From an uncultured Acetobacteraceae bacterium (GTDB lineage Bacteria; Pseudomonadota; Alphaproteobacteria; Acetobacterales; Acetobacteraceae), in contig CAIYDT010000253.1 of the NCBI GenBank assembly GCA_903924985.1, positions 1-41,285 on the forward strand: 41,285 nucleotides of DNA, given 5' to 3'. Within the stretch, counting starts at the first letter, position 1. Each line of letters begins with the position of its first letter. Shown one piece after another: positions 7,023 to 14,830 of the stretch. Under the pieces are notes generated by a model. It worked only from the letters and a program-made list of their open reading frames with translations. It was not told the origin of the DNA and searched no databases. The position numbers and the translations under genes were made by a program.

Positions 7023-10000
7023 GCCACGGTCTCCTTCTGCATGGTGGGCGCGGTGCCATCCATCCAATCGACCTTGTTCATGCGCCGGATCACGATGAAC
7101 TCATCCCGGTTACTGCCGACGGTGCCGTAATAGTTGAAGCCGTAGGACTGCTGCGCGTAACCGCCGATCATATGGGTCGGTTTCAACACGGCCCGGGTCA
7201 CGGAGTTGTGGATGCCGCCGCGCTGTCCCGTCACCTCGCTGCCCGGCACGTTCACGATCTTCTCCTGCGCATGGTACATCATGACCATGCCGGGATTGAC
7301 CCGCTGCGACACAACCGCGCGTGCGACCAAAGCGCCATTGGTGTTGTAGGCTTCGATCCAGTCGTTATCGACGATGCCGACCTTCTTGGCGTCGGTCTCG
7401 CTGATCCACACGCAAGGTCCACCCCGGCTGAGGGTGAGCATCAACAGGTTATCGGTGTAAGTACTGTGGATGCCCCATTTCTGGTGCGGCGTAATGAAGT
7501 TCAGCACGATCTCGGGGTTGCCGTTGCCATGCTGTCCCTGGATTTTCGCCGTGGCCTTGGTGTCGACCGGCGGCCGCCAGGTGACCAGGCCTTCACCGAA
7601 GGCTCGCATCCACAGATGGTCCTGATAAAGCTGCTGGCGTCCGGTCAACGTCCGCCACGGTATCAGTTCGTGAACGTTGGTATATCCCGCGTTGTAGCAA
7701 ACCTTGTCGCTCTCGATGCCCGACCAGGTGGGCGAGGAGATGATCTTTCGCGGTTGCGCGATAACGTCGCGGAAGCGGATTTTTTCGTCCTCTTTCGGTC
7801 GTGCCAGATGGGTATGGTCGAGGCCGGTCTTGCGGCCCAACGCCTCCCAGGCCTTGACCGCCACCTCACCGTTCGTTTCGGGTGCCAGGCTCAGAATGGC
7901 CTCGATGGCGTGAATGTCGGTCTCCAGGCGCGGCTGGCCGGCAGCAGTTTTGCCATTCAGTGCCCGCAGGAATTCGACCTCGTGATCGGTATTCCAGCCG
8001 ATGCCCTTACCACCGTTGCCCACCTTCTCCAGGAGAGGTCCGATCGAGGTGAACTGCGCGTAGAGACCAGGATAATCGCGCTGGACGACCGTCACTGCCG
8101 GCATGGTGCGTCCCGGGATGGGCGTCGTGCCGTCGCGCTTCCAGTCGCTGACGTCGTATGGCTGCGCGATCTCGCCGGCGGTATCATGCAGCACCGGTGT
8201 CAGAACAACGTCGGTCTCCTGGCCAAGCACTTCCGGCGCTATCTCGGAGAATTTCCGCGCGATGTCCTTGTAGATTTGCCAGTCGGTCCGAGCCTCCCAG
8301 GCGGGATCCACCGCCGCGGTCAGCGGATGGATGAAGGGATGCATGTCGGATGTGTTGAGGTCGTTTTTCTCGTACCAGGTCGCGGTCGGCAACACGATGT
8401 CGGAGTACACGCAGGTCGTGGACATGCGGAAATCCAGCGTCACCAGCAGATCCAGCTTACCTTCCGGCGCCTTGTCGTGCCACGCCACTTCCCGCGGCTT
8501 TTCGCGCCCTTCGCTGCCGAGGTCCTTGCCCAGCAGGCCATTGCTTGTACCAAGTAGGTGCTTCAGGAAATACTCATGACCCTTGCCGGACGAGCCAAGC
8601 AGGTTCGAACGCCAAACGAACATATTGCGTGGCCAATTGGCCGGATCGTCGGGATCGTGGCACGATAGTTCGAGCTCGCCCGACTGAACCGCTTTGGCGA
8701 CGTAATCCTTCGGTTCGAGCCCGGCGGCTTTCGCCTGCGCCGCGATGGTCAGAGGATTCTGCTTCAGTTGCGGCGCGGATGGCAGCCATCCCATGCGCTC
8801 CGCACGCACGTTGTAATCGATCAGGCTGCCGCTCCAATCTCCGTCCGGCGCTGTTGGCGACAGGATCTCTGCCACGTCGAGCGTCTCGTAACGCCACTGG
8901 TCGGTGTGGGCATAGAAGAAGGAGGTGCTGTTCTGATGGCGCGGCGGCCTTATCCAATCCAGACCGAACGCGATCGGTGCCCAGCCCGTCTGGGGCCGCA
9001 ATTTCTCCTGGCCGACATAATGCGACCAACCGCCGCCGGATTGTCCGATACAGCCGCAGAACACCAGCATGTTGATGATACCGCGATAGGCCATGTCCAT
9101 GTGGTACCAATGGTTCAGCCCGGCACCCAGGATAACCATGGATCGGCCATTGGTCTTTTCCGCATTGGTGGCGAACTCCCTGGCCACGTGGATGATATGC
9201 TCGCGCGGCACTCCGGTGATGTTTTCGGCCCAGGCGGGGGTGAACGGCCCGTCCTCATCGTAATCGGTGGCGACGTTGTCGCCGCCTAATCCACGGTCGA
9301 GGCCGTAATTGGCGCACATCAGGTCGAACACCGTGGTGACCAAGGTATCGCCGTCTTTAAGCGCCAGGCTGCGAACCGGGACGTTCCTTGTCAGCACATC
9401 GGCATGATCCGTCGCCTTGAAGCCGTTGGTGGCCAGTCCGCCGAAATAAGGGAAGTTGACCGCCGCCGTCGGATTGTCGCCAGCCAGTGTCAGCTTGAGT
9501 GCAACCTCGCGCCCACTGCTTTCCTTGGCCTCCAGATTCCACTTTCCGTCCTGCCCCCAGCGGAACCCGACCGATCCTAACGGCACAACCGGCTGGCCGT
9601 TTTCATCGAATGCCATGGTTTTCCAGGCGGCATTGTTGGTCTCGCCGAGATTGTCGGCGAAGTCCTCCGCTCGCAGCTGGCGCTCCGGCACGTAGCCATC
9701 GCCTTGGCGCACCAGACGGACCAGCATCGGCAGGTCCGTGTACCGGCGGGCATAATCGTCGAAATAGGGAACGGTACGGTTCAGGTAGTATTCGCGCAGG
9801 ATCACATGACCGATGGCCAATGCCAGCGCGGCATCGGTGCCTTGCTTCGGGTGCAGCCACAGATCCGCGAACTTGGTGGCCTCGGCGTAATCGGGGGAGA
9901 CCACGACGCTCTTGGTCCCTTTGTAACGCACCTCGGTATAGAAATGCGCATCCGGGGTGCGCGTCTGCGGGACGTTGGAACCCCAGATCATCAGGTAACC

Positions 10001-10741
10001 GGCGTTATACCAGTCGGCGCTCTCCGGGACGTCGGTCTGCTCGCCCCAGGTCATCGGGCTGGCCGGGGGAAGATCGCAATACCAGTCGTAGAAGCTCATG
10101 CAGACGCCGCCGAGCAAGGACAGGTAGCGGGAACCGGCGGCGTAGGAGACCATCGACATGGCCGGGATGGGCGAGAAGCCAATGACGCGGTCCGGGCCAT
10201 GCTTCTTGACCGTATAGGCGTTGGCGGAAGCGATGATCTCGTTCACCTCAGCCCACGTGGCGCGGATCAGGCCCCCGAGGCCGCGCTTGCTGGTATAGCT
10301 GGCGCGTTTGGCCGGGTCCTCGACGATGGATGCCCAGGCAGCGACCGGGGTTAAAGTGGCCCGCGCCTCGCGCCACAGTTTGAGCAGGTGACCACGGACC
10401 AGCGGATGCTTCACACGATTGGCGGAATATAGGTACCAAGAGTAGCTGGCGCCCCGCGCGCAACCGCGTGGTTCATGATTGGGCAGATCGGGGCGGGTGC
10501 GCGGATAGTCGGTCTGCTGCGTCTCCCAGGTGACGATGCCGCCCTTGACGTAAATCTTCCAGGAACAGGAACCGGTGCAGTTCACCCCGTGAGTCGAGCG
10601 CACGATTTTATCGTGCTGCCAGCGCTTCCTATAGCCGTCCTCCCAGCCCCGAGGTTCATTGGTGACGATGCCGTGACCGTCGGAAAACGTGCCGACCTGC
10701 TTCTTGAAGAAGGTCAGCCGGTCCAGAAAGTGGCTCATCAT
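7019..10741 (-). CDS. narG: Respiratory nitrate reductase alpha subunit (molybdenum catalytic)
   Basis: This 1240-aa catalytic subunit reduces nitrate to nitrite at a bis-MGD molybdenum centre on the cytoplasmic side of the membrane. The FS0 cluster ligands His51, Cys55, Cys59 and Cys94 are in HGVNCTGSCSWK and EPRGCARG. The molybdenum ligand Asp223 is in FYDWYCDLPPASP, equivalent to Asp222 of E. coli. The rest follows E. coli NarG closely, for example VGQEKLRPQTGW, NLLGSSGKGHE, LPTATWYEKNDLNTSDMHPF and YGTVGSNRDEF. Two adjacent ATGs (10741 and 10738) are possible starts; using the second gives E. coli-like numbering. There is no Tat signal, as expected for the membrane-bound Nar type. It is the first gene of the minus-strand operon, behind an FNR-type promoter. 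Confidence 0.98.
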   Translation of the reverse strand: MMSHFLDRLTFFKKQVGTFSDGHGIVTNEPRGWEDGYRKRWQHDKIVRSTHGVNCTGSCSWKIYVKGGIVTWETQQTDYPRTRPDLPNHEPRGCARGASYSWYLYSANRVKHPLVRGHLLKLWREARATLTPVAAWASIVEDPAKRASYTSKRGLGGLIRATWAEVNEIIASANAYTVKKHGPDRVIGFSPIPAMSMVSYAAGSRYLSLLGGVCMSFYDWYCDLPPASPMTWGEQTDVPESADWYNAGYLMIWGSNVPQTRTPDAHFYTEVRYKGTKSVVVSPDYAEATKFADLWLHPKQGTDAALALAIGHVILREYYLNRTVPYFDDYARRYTDLPMLVRLVRQGDGYVPERQLRAEDFADNLGETNNAAWKTMAFDENGQPVVPLGSVGFRWGQDGKWNLEAKESSGREVALKLTLAGDNPTAAVNFPYFGGLATNGFKATDHADVLTRNVPVRSLALKDGDTLVTTVFDLMCANYGLDRGLGGDNVATDYDEDGPFTPAWAENITGVPREHIIHVAREFATNAEKTNGRSMVILGAGLNHWYHMDMAYRGIINMLVFCGCIGQSGGGWSHYVGQEKLRPQTGWAPIAFGLDWIRPPRHQNSTSFFYAHTDQWRYETLDVAEILSPTAPDGDWSGSLIDYNVRAERMGWLPSAPQLKQNPLTIAAQAKAAGLEPKDYVAKAVQSGELELSCHDPDDPANWPRNMFVWRSNLLGSSGKGHEYFLKHLLGTSNGLLGKDLGSEGREKPREVAWHDKAPEGKLDLLVTLDFRMSTTCVYSDIVLPTATWYEKNDLNTSDMHPFIHPLTAAVDPAWEARTDWQIYKDIARKFSEIAPEVLGQETDVVLTPVLHDTAGEIAQPYDVSDWKRDGTTPIPGRTMPAVTVVQRDYPGLYAQFTSIGPLLEKVGNGGKGIGWNTDHEVEFLRALNGKTAAGQPRLETDIHAIEAILSLAPETNGEVAVKAWEALGRKTGLDHTHLARPKEDEKIRFRDVIAQPRKIISSPTWSGIESDKVCYNAGYTNVHELIPWRTLTGRQQLYQDHLWMRAFGEGLVTWRPPVDTKATAKIQGQHGNGNPEIVLNFITPHQKWGIHSTYTDNLLMLTLSRGGPCVWISETDAKKVGIVDNDWIEAYNTNGALVARAVVSQRVNPGMVMMYHAQEKIVNVPGSEVTGQRGGIHNSVTRAVLKPTHMIGGYAQQSYGFNYYGTVGSNRDEFIVIRRMNKVDWMDGTAPTMQKETVA

Positions 10742-10801
10742 GGGTTCCCGTCAATTGGCACGAATCTAGCTGTCCCATGCCGGTGGATCGTTGGGTCGAC
10801 G

Positions 10802-10840
10802 ATATCCGAGGCCGACATGCGTTACATTGACCTAGATCAA
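10802..10840 (-). promoter_or_regulatory. Predicted FNR-dependent promoter of the narG operon
   Basis: On the minus strand the FNR-type box at 10840-10827 is followed by a GGATAT -10-like element at 10807-10802. The box centre lies about 29 bp from the centre of that element. A start near 10794 would place the box close to -41, the class II arrangement of FNR-activated promoters. The transcript would have a leader of about 55 nt. The -10 match is only moderate. Confidence 0.5.
10827..10840. promoter_or_regulatory. FNR-type operator, box 1
   Basis: TTGACctagATCAA differs at one position from the FNR consensus TTGAT-N4-ATCAA. It lies between divergent narG and the Crp/Fnr regulator gene. The adjacent regulator has the E-x2-S-R recognition helix that reads this type of half-site. 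Confidence 0.75.
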
Positions 10841-10871
10841 TGCATCGGCGTGATTCATCGCCTTGGATAAC

Positions 10872-10885
10872 GTGACTTAGATCAC
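10872..10885. promoter_or_regulatory. FNR/Crp-type operator, box 2
   Basis: GTGACttagATCAC has TGA and TCA half-sites with the correct spacing for the FNR/Crp family. Its centre is 45 bp from that of box 1 and only about 30 bp before the regulator's GTG start, so it would overlap the regulator's promoter or start site. Repression of the regulator by itself or by a related factor is a likely use. Confidence 0.6.
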
Positions 10886-10909
10886 ATTTACAACAGGGGG
10901 CCTGGCCCA

Positions 10910-11680
10910 GTGGCGTTAGGCGTATCGCGCGAAGAAGATGAAAACGCTCCACCGTTGTTGGCACGCGCGGCGCTTGGTCTCGCACCGTGGCTCCGCGGGG
11001 TATCGGATGAGATGCTCGATTGGCTCGCCGCACAGGCGATATTCCACCGCGTACCCGCCGGAAGCCTGTTGTTCGAGCAGGCAGAAATCCCAAGCTTCGC
11101 CATTTTTCTGGCCGCGGGCAGCGTGGAGCTTCTCGGGACTCGCGGGAAGGAAGAAGCGCTCATCGAAATCGTGCGAGCACCCGACTTTCTGCTGCCAGCG
11201 GCTGTGCTGTGCCATCAGCCCTATTTGCTTCGTGCCCGTATCCTGGATGAGGCCCATTTGGTCATGGTTCAGGCGGAGACGCTTCGGCGCGCGGTTGTGT
11301 CGGACCACGCGCTCTGCCTTGCGCTTCTCGCCTGTCAGGCCGCGCAGTTCCGGCGCCAGGTCAAGCAAGCCAAGAACGTGAGACTGCGTTCCGCCGAAGA
11401 ACGTGTCGGTTGCTATCTCCTGCGTTTGGCCATGGAAGCCCGGCCGCATGAGCCGATGAAGCTGCCGCTGGAAAAGCGTTTGATTGCATCGCAACTCCAA
11501 ATGACACGAGAGACGTTTTCCCGTACATTGGCCGCGATCGCCCGGCACGGAATCCGCGTGGACGGCGACCTCGTGACCATTGAGGACCAGACAGCCGCGC
11601 GTCAGCGGTTCCAGCTGGATCCGCTGATCGACGGCATTGAAATGATCGATCCGCTGTCACGCGAGAGGGCTTCGCCATGA
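10910..11680 (+). CDS. Crp/Fnr family regulator of nitrate respiration (NarR-like)
   Basis: This 256-aa regulator has an N-terminal cyclic-nucleotide-binding-like barrel (about 30-150), a long dimerisation helix (about 130-160) and a C-terminal winged helix (about 162-228). The recognition helix reads QMTRETFSRTL, with E201, S204 and R205 in the FNR E-x2-S-R pattern for TTGAY half-sites. Cysteines occur at 101, 136, 142 and 168, but there is no N-terminal cluster motif, so it should not carry an oxygen-sensing [4Fe-4S] cluster as FNR does. The same feature describes NarR of Paracoccus, which controls nar genes. The start is a GTG at 10910 with AGGGGG upstream. It is divergent from narG and directly upstream of narK. 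The signal it senses is not visible. Confidence 0.85.
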   Translation: MALGVSREEDENAPPLLARAALGLAPWLRGVSDEMLDWLAAQAIFHRVPAGSLLFEQAEIPSFAIFLAAGSVELLGTRGKEEALIEIVRAPDFLLPAAVLCHQPYLLRARILDEAHLVMVQAETLRRAVVSDHALCLALLACQAAQFRRQVKQAKNVRLRSAEERVGCYLLRLAMEARPHEPMKLPLEKRLIASQLQMTRETFSRTLAAIARHGIRVDGDLVTIEDQTAARQRFQLDPLIDGIEMIDPLSRERASP

Positions 11681-11724
11681 CGGCGGCACGCAACAGGCGC
11701 ATTAACGAAGAGGTGCGGACATGA
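11677..11724 (+). CDS. Possible 15-codon linking ORF between regulator and narK
   Basis: An ATG overlaps the regulator stop (ATGA at 11677-11680). It opens a frame coding MTAARNRRINEEVRT, whose TGA overlaps the narK ATG (ATGA at 11721-11724). It fills the gap exactly and could carry ribosomes from the regulator to narK. It has no ribosome site of its own and is short enough to arise by chance. Confidence 0.25.
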   Translation: MTAARNRRINEEVRT

Positions 11725-14453
11725 CGAGTATGACGGTCAATCCTTCCGACCAAAGGCGTGCCCTCTGGTTGTCCACCTTCGCGTTCACCGTTTGCTTCGC
11801 GGTGTGGACGATTTTCGCGATCATCGGCATTCAGATCAAGAAGGATCTGGGGCTTAGCGATACGCAGTTCGGCCTTCTTGTTGGCACACCGATCCTGACC
11901 GGATCGTTGATCCGCCTTATTCTCGGCATCTGGTCGGATCAGTACGGCGGCCGCGTCGTCTTTGTTCTGACCATGCTATCGGCCGCGGTTATGACCGCGC
12001 TTTTGACGTACGCGTACGATTATCCAACCTATTTGCTCGCTGCCCTGGGCGTCGGCATCTCGGGCGGATCGTTCTCCGTCGGCATCGCGTATGTGGCGCG
12101 ATGGTTCCCGATAGAGCGGCAGGGCACCGCGCTTGGCATCTTCGGCGCCGGCAACGTGGGTGCGGCGGTCACCAAATTCGCGGCACCGACCGTAATGGTC
12201 ACATACGGTTGGCACATGGTCGCGTTCGTGTGGGCCGGCGTGCTCGCGGTAACGGCAATCCTGTTTTTTCTGCTGACAAAGGACGACCCGGACCTCGAGC
12301 GGCGTCGCGCTTCAGGCCAAAAACCTGAATCCGTGGCAGCGATGCTGGAGCCGCTGAAGAATGTCCAGGTGTGGCGCTTCTCGCTGTATTATTTCTTCGT
12401 CTTTGGCGGCTTTGTCGCACTGGCATTGTGGCTGCCGCGCTATCTGATCGGCGTCTATGGGCTCGACATCACAACGGCCGGTATGATTGGTGCGCTGTAT
12501 TCGCTGCCGGCTTCCCTTTTCCGCCCCTATGGCGGCCACCTGTCCGACAAGTACGGCGCGCGGCGAATCATGTACTGGACTTTCATTGGCGCCGTCATTT
12601 GCACGTTCATCCTGTCCTATCCACCGACGCAATATGTGATGGAAGGGATTCGTGGTCCTGTTGCGTTCTCGACCCGGTTGAGCATCACCGGCTTCATTGT
12701 GGTCGCCTTTGTCCTTGGCTTTTTCATGAGCCTCGGCAAGGCGGCGGTCTATAAGCATATTCCGGTGTATTACCCGGGGCGTGTCGGCGCGGTTGGTGGC
12801 GTGGTTGGGCTGGTCGGCGGCCTGGGTGGTTTCGTGTTACCCATCGCGTTCGGCGCACTCAACGACCTGACCGGCGTCTGGCAGAGCTGTTTCTGGCTGA
12901 TGTTTGCCATCGTATCGGTGTCGTTGGTGTGGATGCATCTGACGATCCGGACCATGGAGCGTACGGCACAGGAGGCGGGTGTTGCCATGCGCACCTTGCC
13001 CGAGTTGCCCGAAATGCAACCAATCCACGGACCGGCGCAACAGGGCGCGCTGGCGGGGGCCGGTGCTATCCAGGACTGGCGCCCCGAGGATCAGACATTC
13101 TGGGAGAGTTCCGGGCGCGCGATTGCCCAGCGCAATCTGTGGATCTCGGTCCCGTGCCTGTTGCTGTCGTTCGCGGTCTGGATGGTATGGTCTGTGGTAG
13201 TCGCCAAGCTTCCAGCGGTGGGCTTCGCATTCACCAACGAGCAATTGTTCTGGCTGGCTTCGATGCCCGGATTGTCGGGGGCCACGCTCCGGGTCTTCTA
13301 CTCGTTCATGCCCGCGATCTTCGGCGGCCGGTTGTGGACAACACTGACGACGTGGTCGCTGGCTATTCCGGCCGTTGGCATGGGCTTCGCGGTGCAAAAT
13401 CCCGAAACACCCTATTGGATCTTCCTCACGCTCGCACTGCTGTGCGGGTTGGGCGGCGGCAACTTCGCATCGTCGATGGCGAACATCTCCTTTTTCTTTC
13501 CCAAGGCGCAAAAGGGCAATGCGCTCGCCATCAACGCCGGCCTCGGCAATCTGGGCGTCAGCGTGGTGCAGTTCATCGTGCCGCTGGCGGTCACCGCGGG
13601 TGTGTTCGGATGGCTCGGCGGCGCGCCGCAATCCGCCGTTCAAGGGGGTGTCAGGACGACCTTGTGGTTGCAGAACGCTGGATTTGTGTTCGTGCCATTC
13701 ATCGTCGTCAGCGCTTTCGCGGCGTGGTTTGGGATGGATGACATCGCCACCATGAAAGCATCCTTCTCCGATCAGTCGATAATCTTCCGGCGCGCCCACA
13801 ACTGGGTCATGTGCTGGCTGTATACGGGCACATTCGGATCCTTCATCGGGTTCTCCGCCGCCTTTCCCTTGTTGAGCAAGATTCTCTTTCCCGAGGTGAA
13901 TGCGCTGCAATACGCGTTCCTCGGGCCGCTGGTGGGCGCGCTGGCGCGAGCAGGCGCCGGCAAGCCATGCGACCGGATTGGCGGCGGGCGGATCACGATC
14001 TGGGTGTTCGCCGCCATGAGCCTCGGCACGGTGGGAATCCTGTACGCAATCAGTATGCATGGCAGCTCCAGCGCGTTCCCCGTGTTCTTCGCGAGCTTCC
14101 TGTTCCTGTTCGCCGCGACCGGGGTCGGCAACGCATCCACGTTCCAGATGATCCCCGCGATCATGCGAAAGGAAGTCGCGAGACTGGAGCCCGGCATGAA
14201 CGCCGCGGACCTCATCAGACAGTCCGACAAGGAATCCGCCGCGATCATCGGCTTTACATCCGCCGTCGCGGCGTACGGCGCGTTCTTCATCCCGAAAAGC
14301 TTCGGCACCTCGATCGCCATGACCGGCGGGGCGGAGTGGGCGCTCTACCTGTTCCTGGCATTCTATGTGAGTTGCATCGCCATGACGTGGTGGTTCTACA
14401 CGCGCCGCGGCGGGCTGCTGTTCGACGTTGAGCACAAGCAGCCGGACGGTTAG
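11721..14453 (+). CDS. narK: NarK1-NarK2 fusion nitrate/nitrite transporter
   Basis: This 910-aa protein consists of two complete 12-helix major facilitator units joined by a linker at about 412-468. The first half (about 1-411) resembles NarK1, with GSLIRLILG (Arg65), FGAGNVGAAVTKFAAP near 141-156 and SLFRPYGGHLSDKYG (Arg268). The second half (about 469-910) resembles NarK2, with Arg524, GGGNFASSMANISFFFPK and NAGLGNLGVSVVQF near 605-618. Such fusions are known from Paracoccus, where one half imports nitrate with protons and the other exchanges nitrate for nitrite. The start has GAAGAGGTG upstream; an ATG three codons later is an alternative. It is coupled to the regulator gene and brings nitrate to the NarG active site. 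Confidence 0.95.
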   Translation: MTSMTVNPSDQRRALWLSTFAFTVCFAVWTIFAIIGIQIKKDLGLSDTQFGLLVGTPILTGSLIRLILGIWSDQYGGRVVFVLTMLSAAVMTALLTYAYDYPTYLLAALGVGISGGSFSVGIAYVARWFPIERQGTALGIFGAGNVGAAVTKFAAPTVMVTYGWHMVAFVWAGVLAVTAILFFLLTKDDPDLERRRASGQKPESVAAMLEPLKNVQVWRFSLYYFFVFGGFVALALWLPRYLIGVYGLDITTAGMIGALYSLPASLFRPYGGHLSDKYGARRIMYWTFIGAVICTFILSYPPTQYVMEGIRGPVAFSTRLSITGFIVVAFVLGFFMSLGKAAVYKHIPVYYPGRVGAVGGVVGLVGGLGGFVLPIAFGALNDLTGVWQSCFWLMFAIVSVSLVWMHLTIRTMERTAQEAGVAMRTLPELPEMQPIHGPAQQGALAGAGAIQDWRPEDQTFWESSGRAIAQRNLWISVPCLLLSFAVWMVWSVVVAKLPAVGFAFTNEQLFWLASMPGLSGATLRVFYSFMPAIFGGRLWTTLTTWSLAIPAVGMGFAVQNPETPYWIFLTLALLCGLGGGNFASSMANISFFFPKAQKGNALAINAGLGNLGVSVVQFIVPLAVTAGVFGWLGGAPQSAVQGGVRTTLWLQNAGFVFVPFIVVSAFAAWFGMDDIATMKASFSDQSIIFRRAHNWVMCWLYTGTFGSFIGFSAAFPLLSKILFPEVNALQYAFLGPLVGALARAGAGKPCDRIGGGRITIWVFAAMSLGTVGILYAISMHGSSSAFPVFFASFLFLFAATGVGNASTFQMIPAIMRKEVARLEPGMNAADLIRQSDKESAAIIGFTSAVAAYGAFFIPKSFGTSIAMTGGAEWALYLFLAFYVSCIAMTWWFYTRRGGLLFDVEHKQPDG

Positions 14454-14487
14454 CCACCCGTTCCAGCGACGGGCGAACAACACCTTT

Positions 14488-14520
14488 GCCACCGGTTCGG
14501 ATCACTTTCGGCCCGGTGGC
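14488..14520 (+). terminator. Hairpin downstream of narK
   Basis: A perfect 8-bp stem (gccaccgg at 14488-14495, ccggtggc at 14513-14520) closes a 17-nt loop, 34 nt after the narK stop. It lacks a T-run, so an intrinsic terminator is only possible; it might instead protect the transcript 3' end. Confidence 0.35.
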
Positions 14521-14631
14521 GCTTGGCCTTGCGGCCGGGTTTTCCCTCAAAGTGGCTGAGGACGGGCACGCCACGACGATGCGGCACCTGCGACGGATCG
14601 GGCTACCGTGCATCGGCTTGCCTTGTTCGCT

Positions 14632-14666
14632 CCCATTCAGGGGCCCATTCAGGGGCCCATTCAGGG
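14632..14666 (+). repeat. 12-bp tandem repeat, about 2.9 copies
   Basis: The unit cccattcagggg occurs at 14632-14643 and 14644-14655, with an 11-bp partial copy at 14656-14666. It lies in the spacer upstream of the redox module. In one frame it would encode a repeating GPIQ tetrapeptide, and in another a GPFR tetrapeptide. Confidence 0.9.
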
Positions 14667-14692
14667 TGTTGCCGATCTCTCAGAACGCTGGG

Positions 14693-14830
14693 ATGATCGG
14701 AGTCGGCGGGATTGGCTTGGCCATCGTGCGGGCGTTCTTCATCCAGGAAACCGGTTCGGCGACACTGGCCCACGAGATACCCCTGGCCGACCCGCTCCCG
14801 TTGGTTCCAGCTTATGGAAATGTCCGATGA
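14693..14830 (+). CDS. Doubtful 45-aa ORF coupled to the PreT-like gene
   Basis: The 370-bp spacer between narK and the PreT-like gene holds one frame whose TGA (14828-14830) overlaps the ATG of the next gene (ATGA). From the ATG at 14693 it encodes about 45 residues with a hydrophobic start (MIGVGGIGLAIVRAFFIQ). The frame stays open back to 14486 through the 12-bp repeats. Third-position GC is lower than in nearby genes and no ribosome site is evident. It could be a short leader or a decayed gene; no family is recognised. Confidence 0.2.
   Translation: MIGVGGIGLAIVRAFFIQETGSATLAHEIPLADPLPLVPAYGNVR

Noticed and set aside
5445..7130. 561-aa plus-strand frame opposite narH and narJ
   Set aside because: The minus strand encodes clear narH and narJ with all cluster cysteines; the opposite frame has no family features.
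12837..14492. 551-aa minus-strand frame opposite narK
   Set aside because: It is the antisense shadow of a well-conserved transporter gene; its composition (Arg, Gly, His, Glu rich) is typical of such shadows.
14608..14826. Upstream extension of the PreT-like protein through the 12-bp repeats
   Set aside because: The added 73 residues contain repeat-encoded sequence and do not resemble the family N-terminus; the ATG at 14827 fits better.
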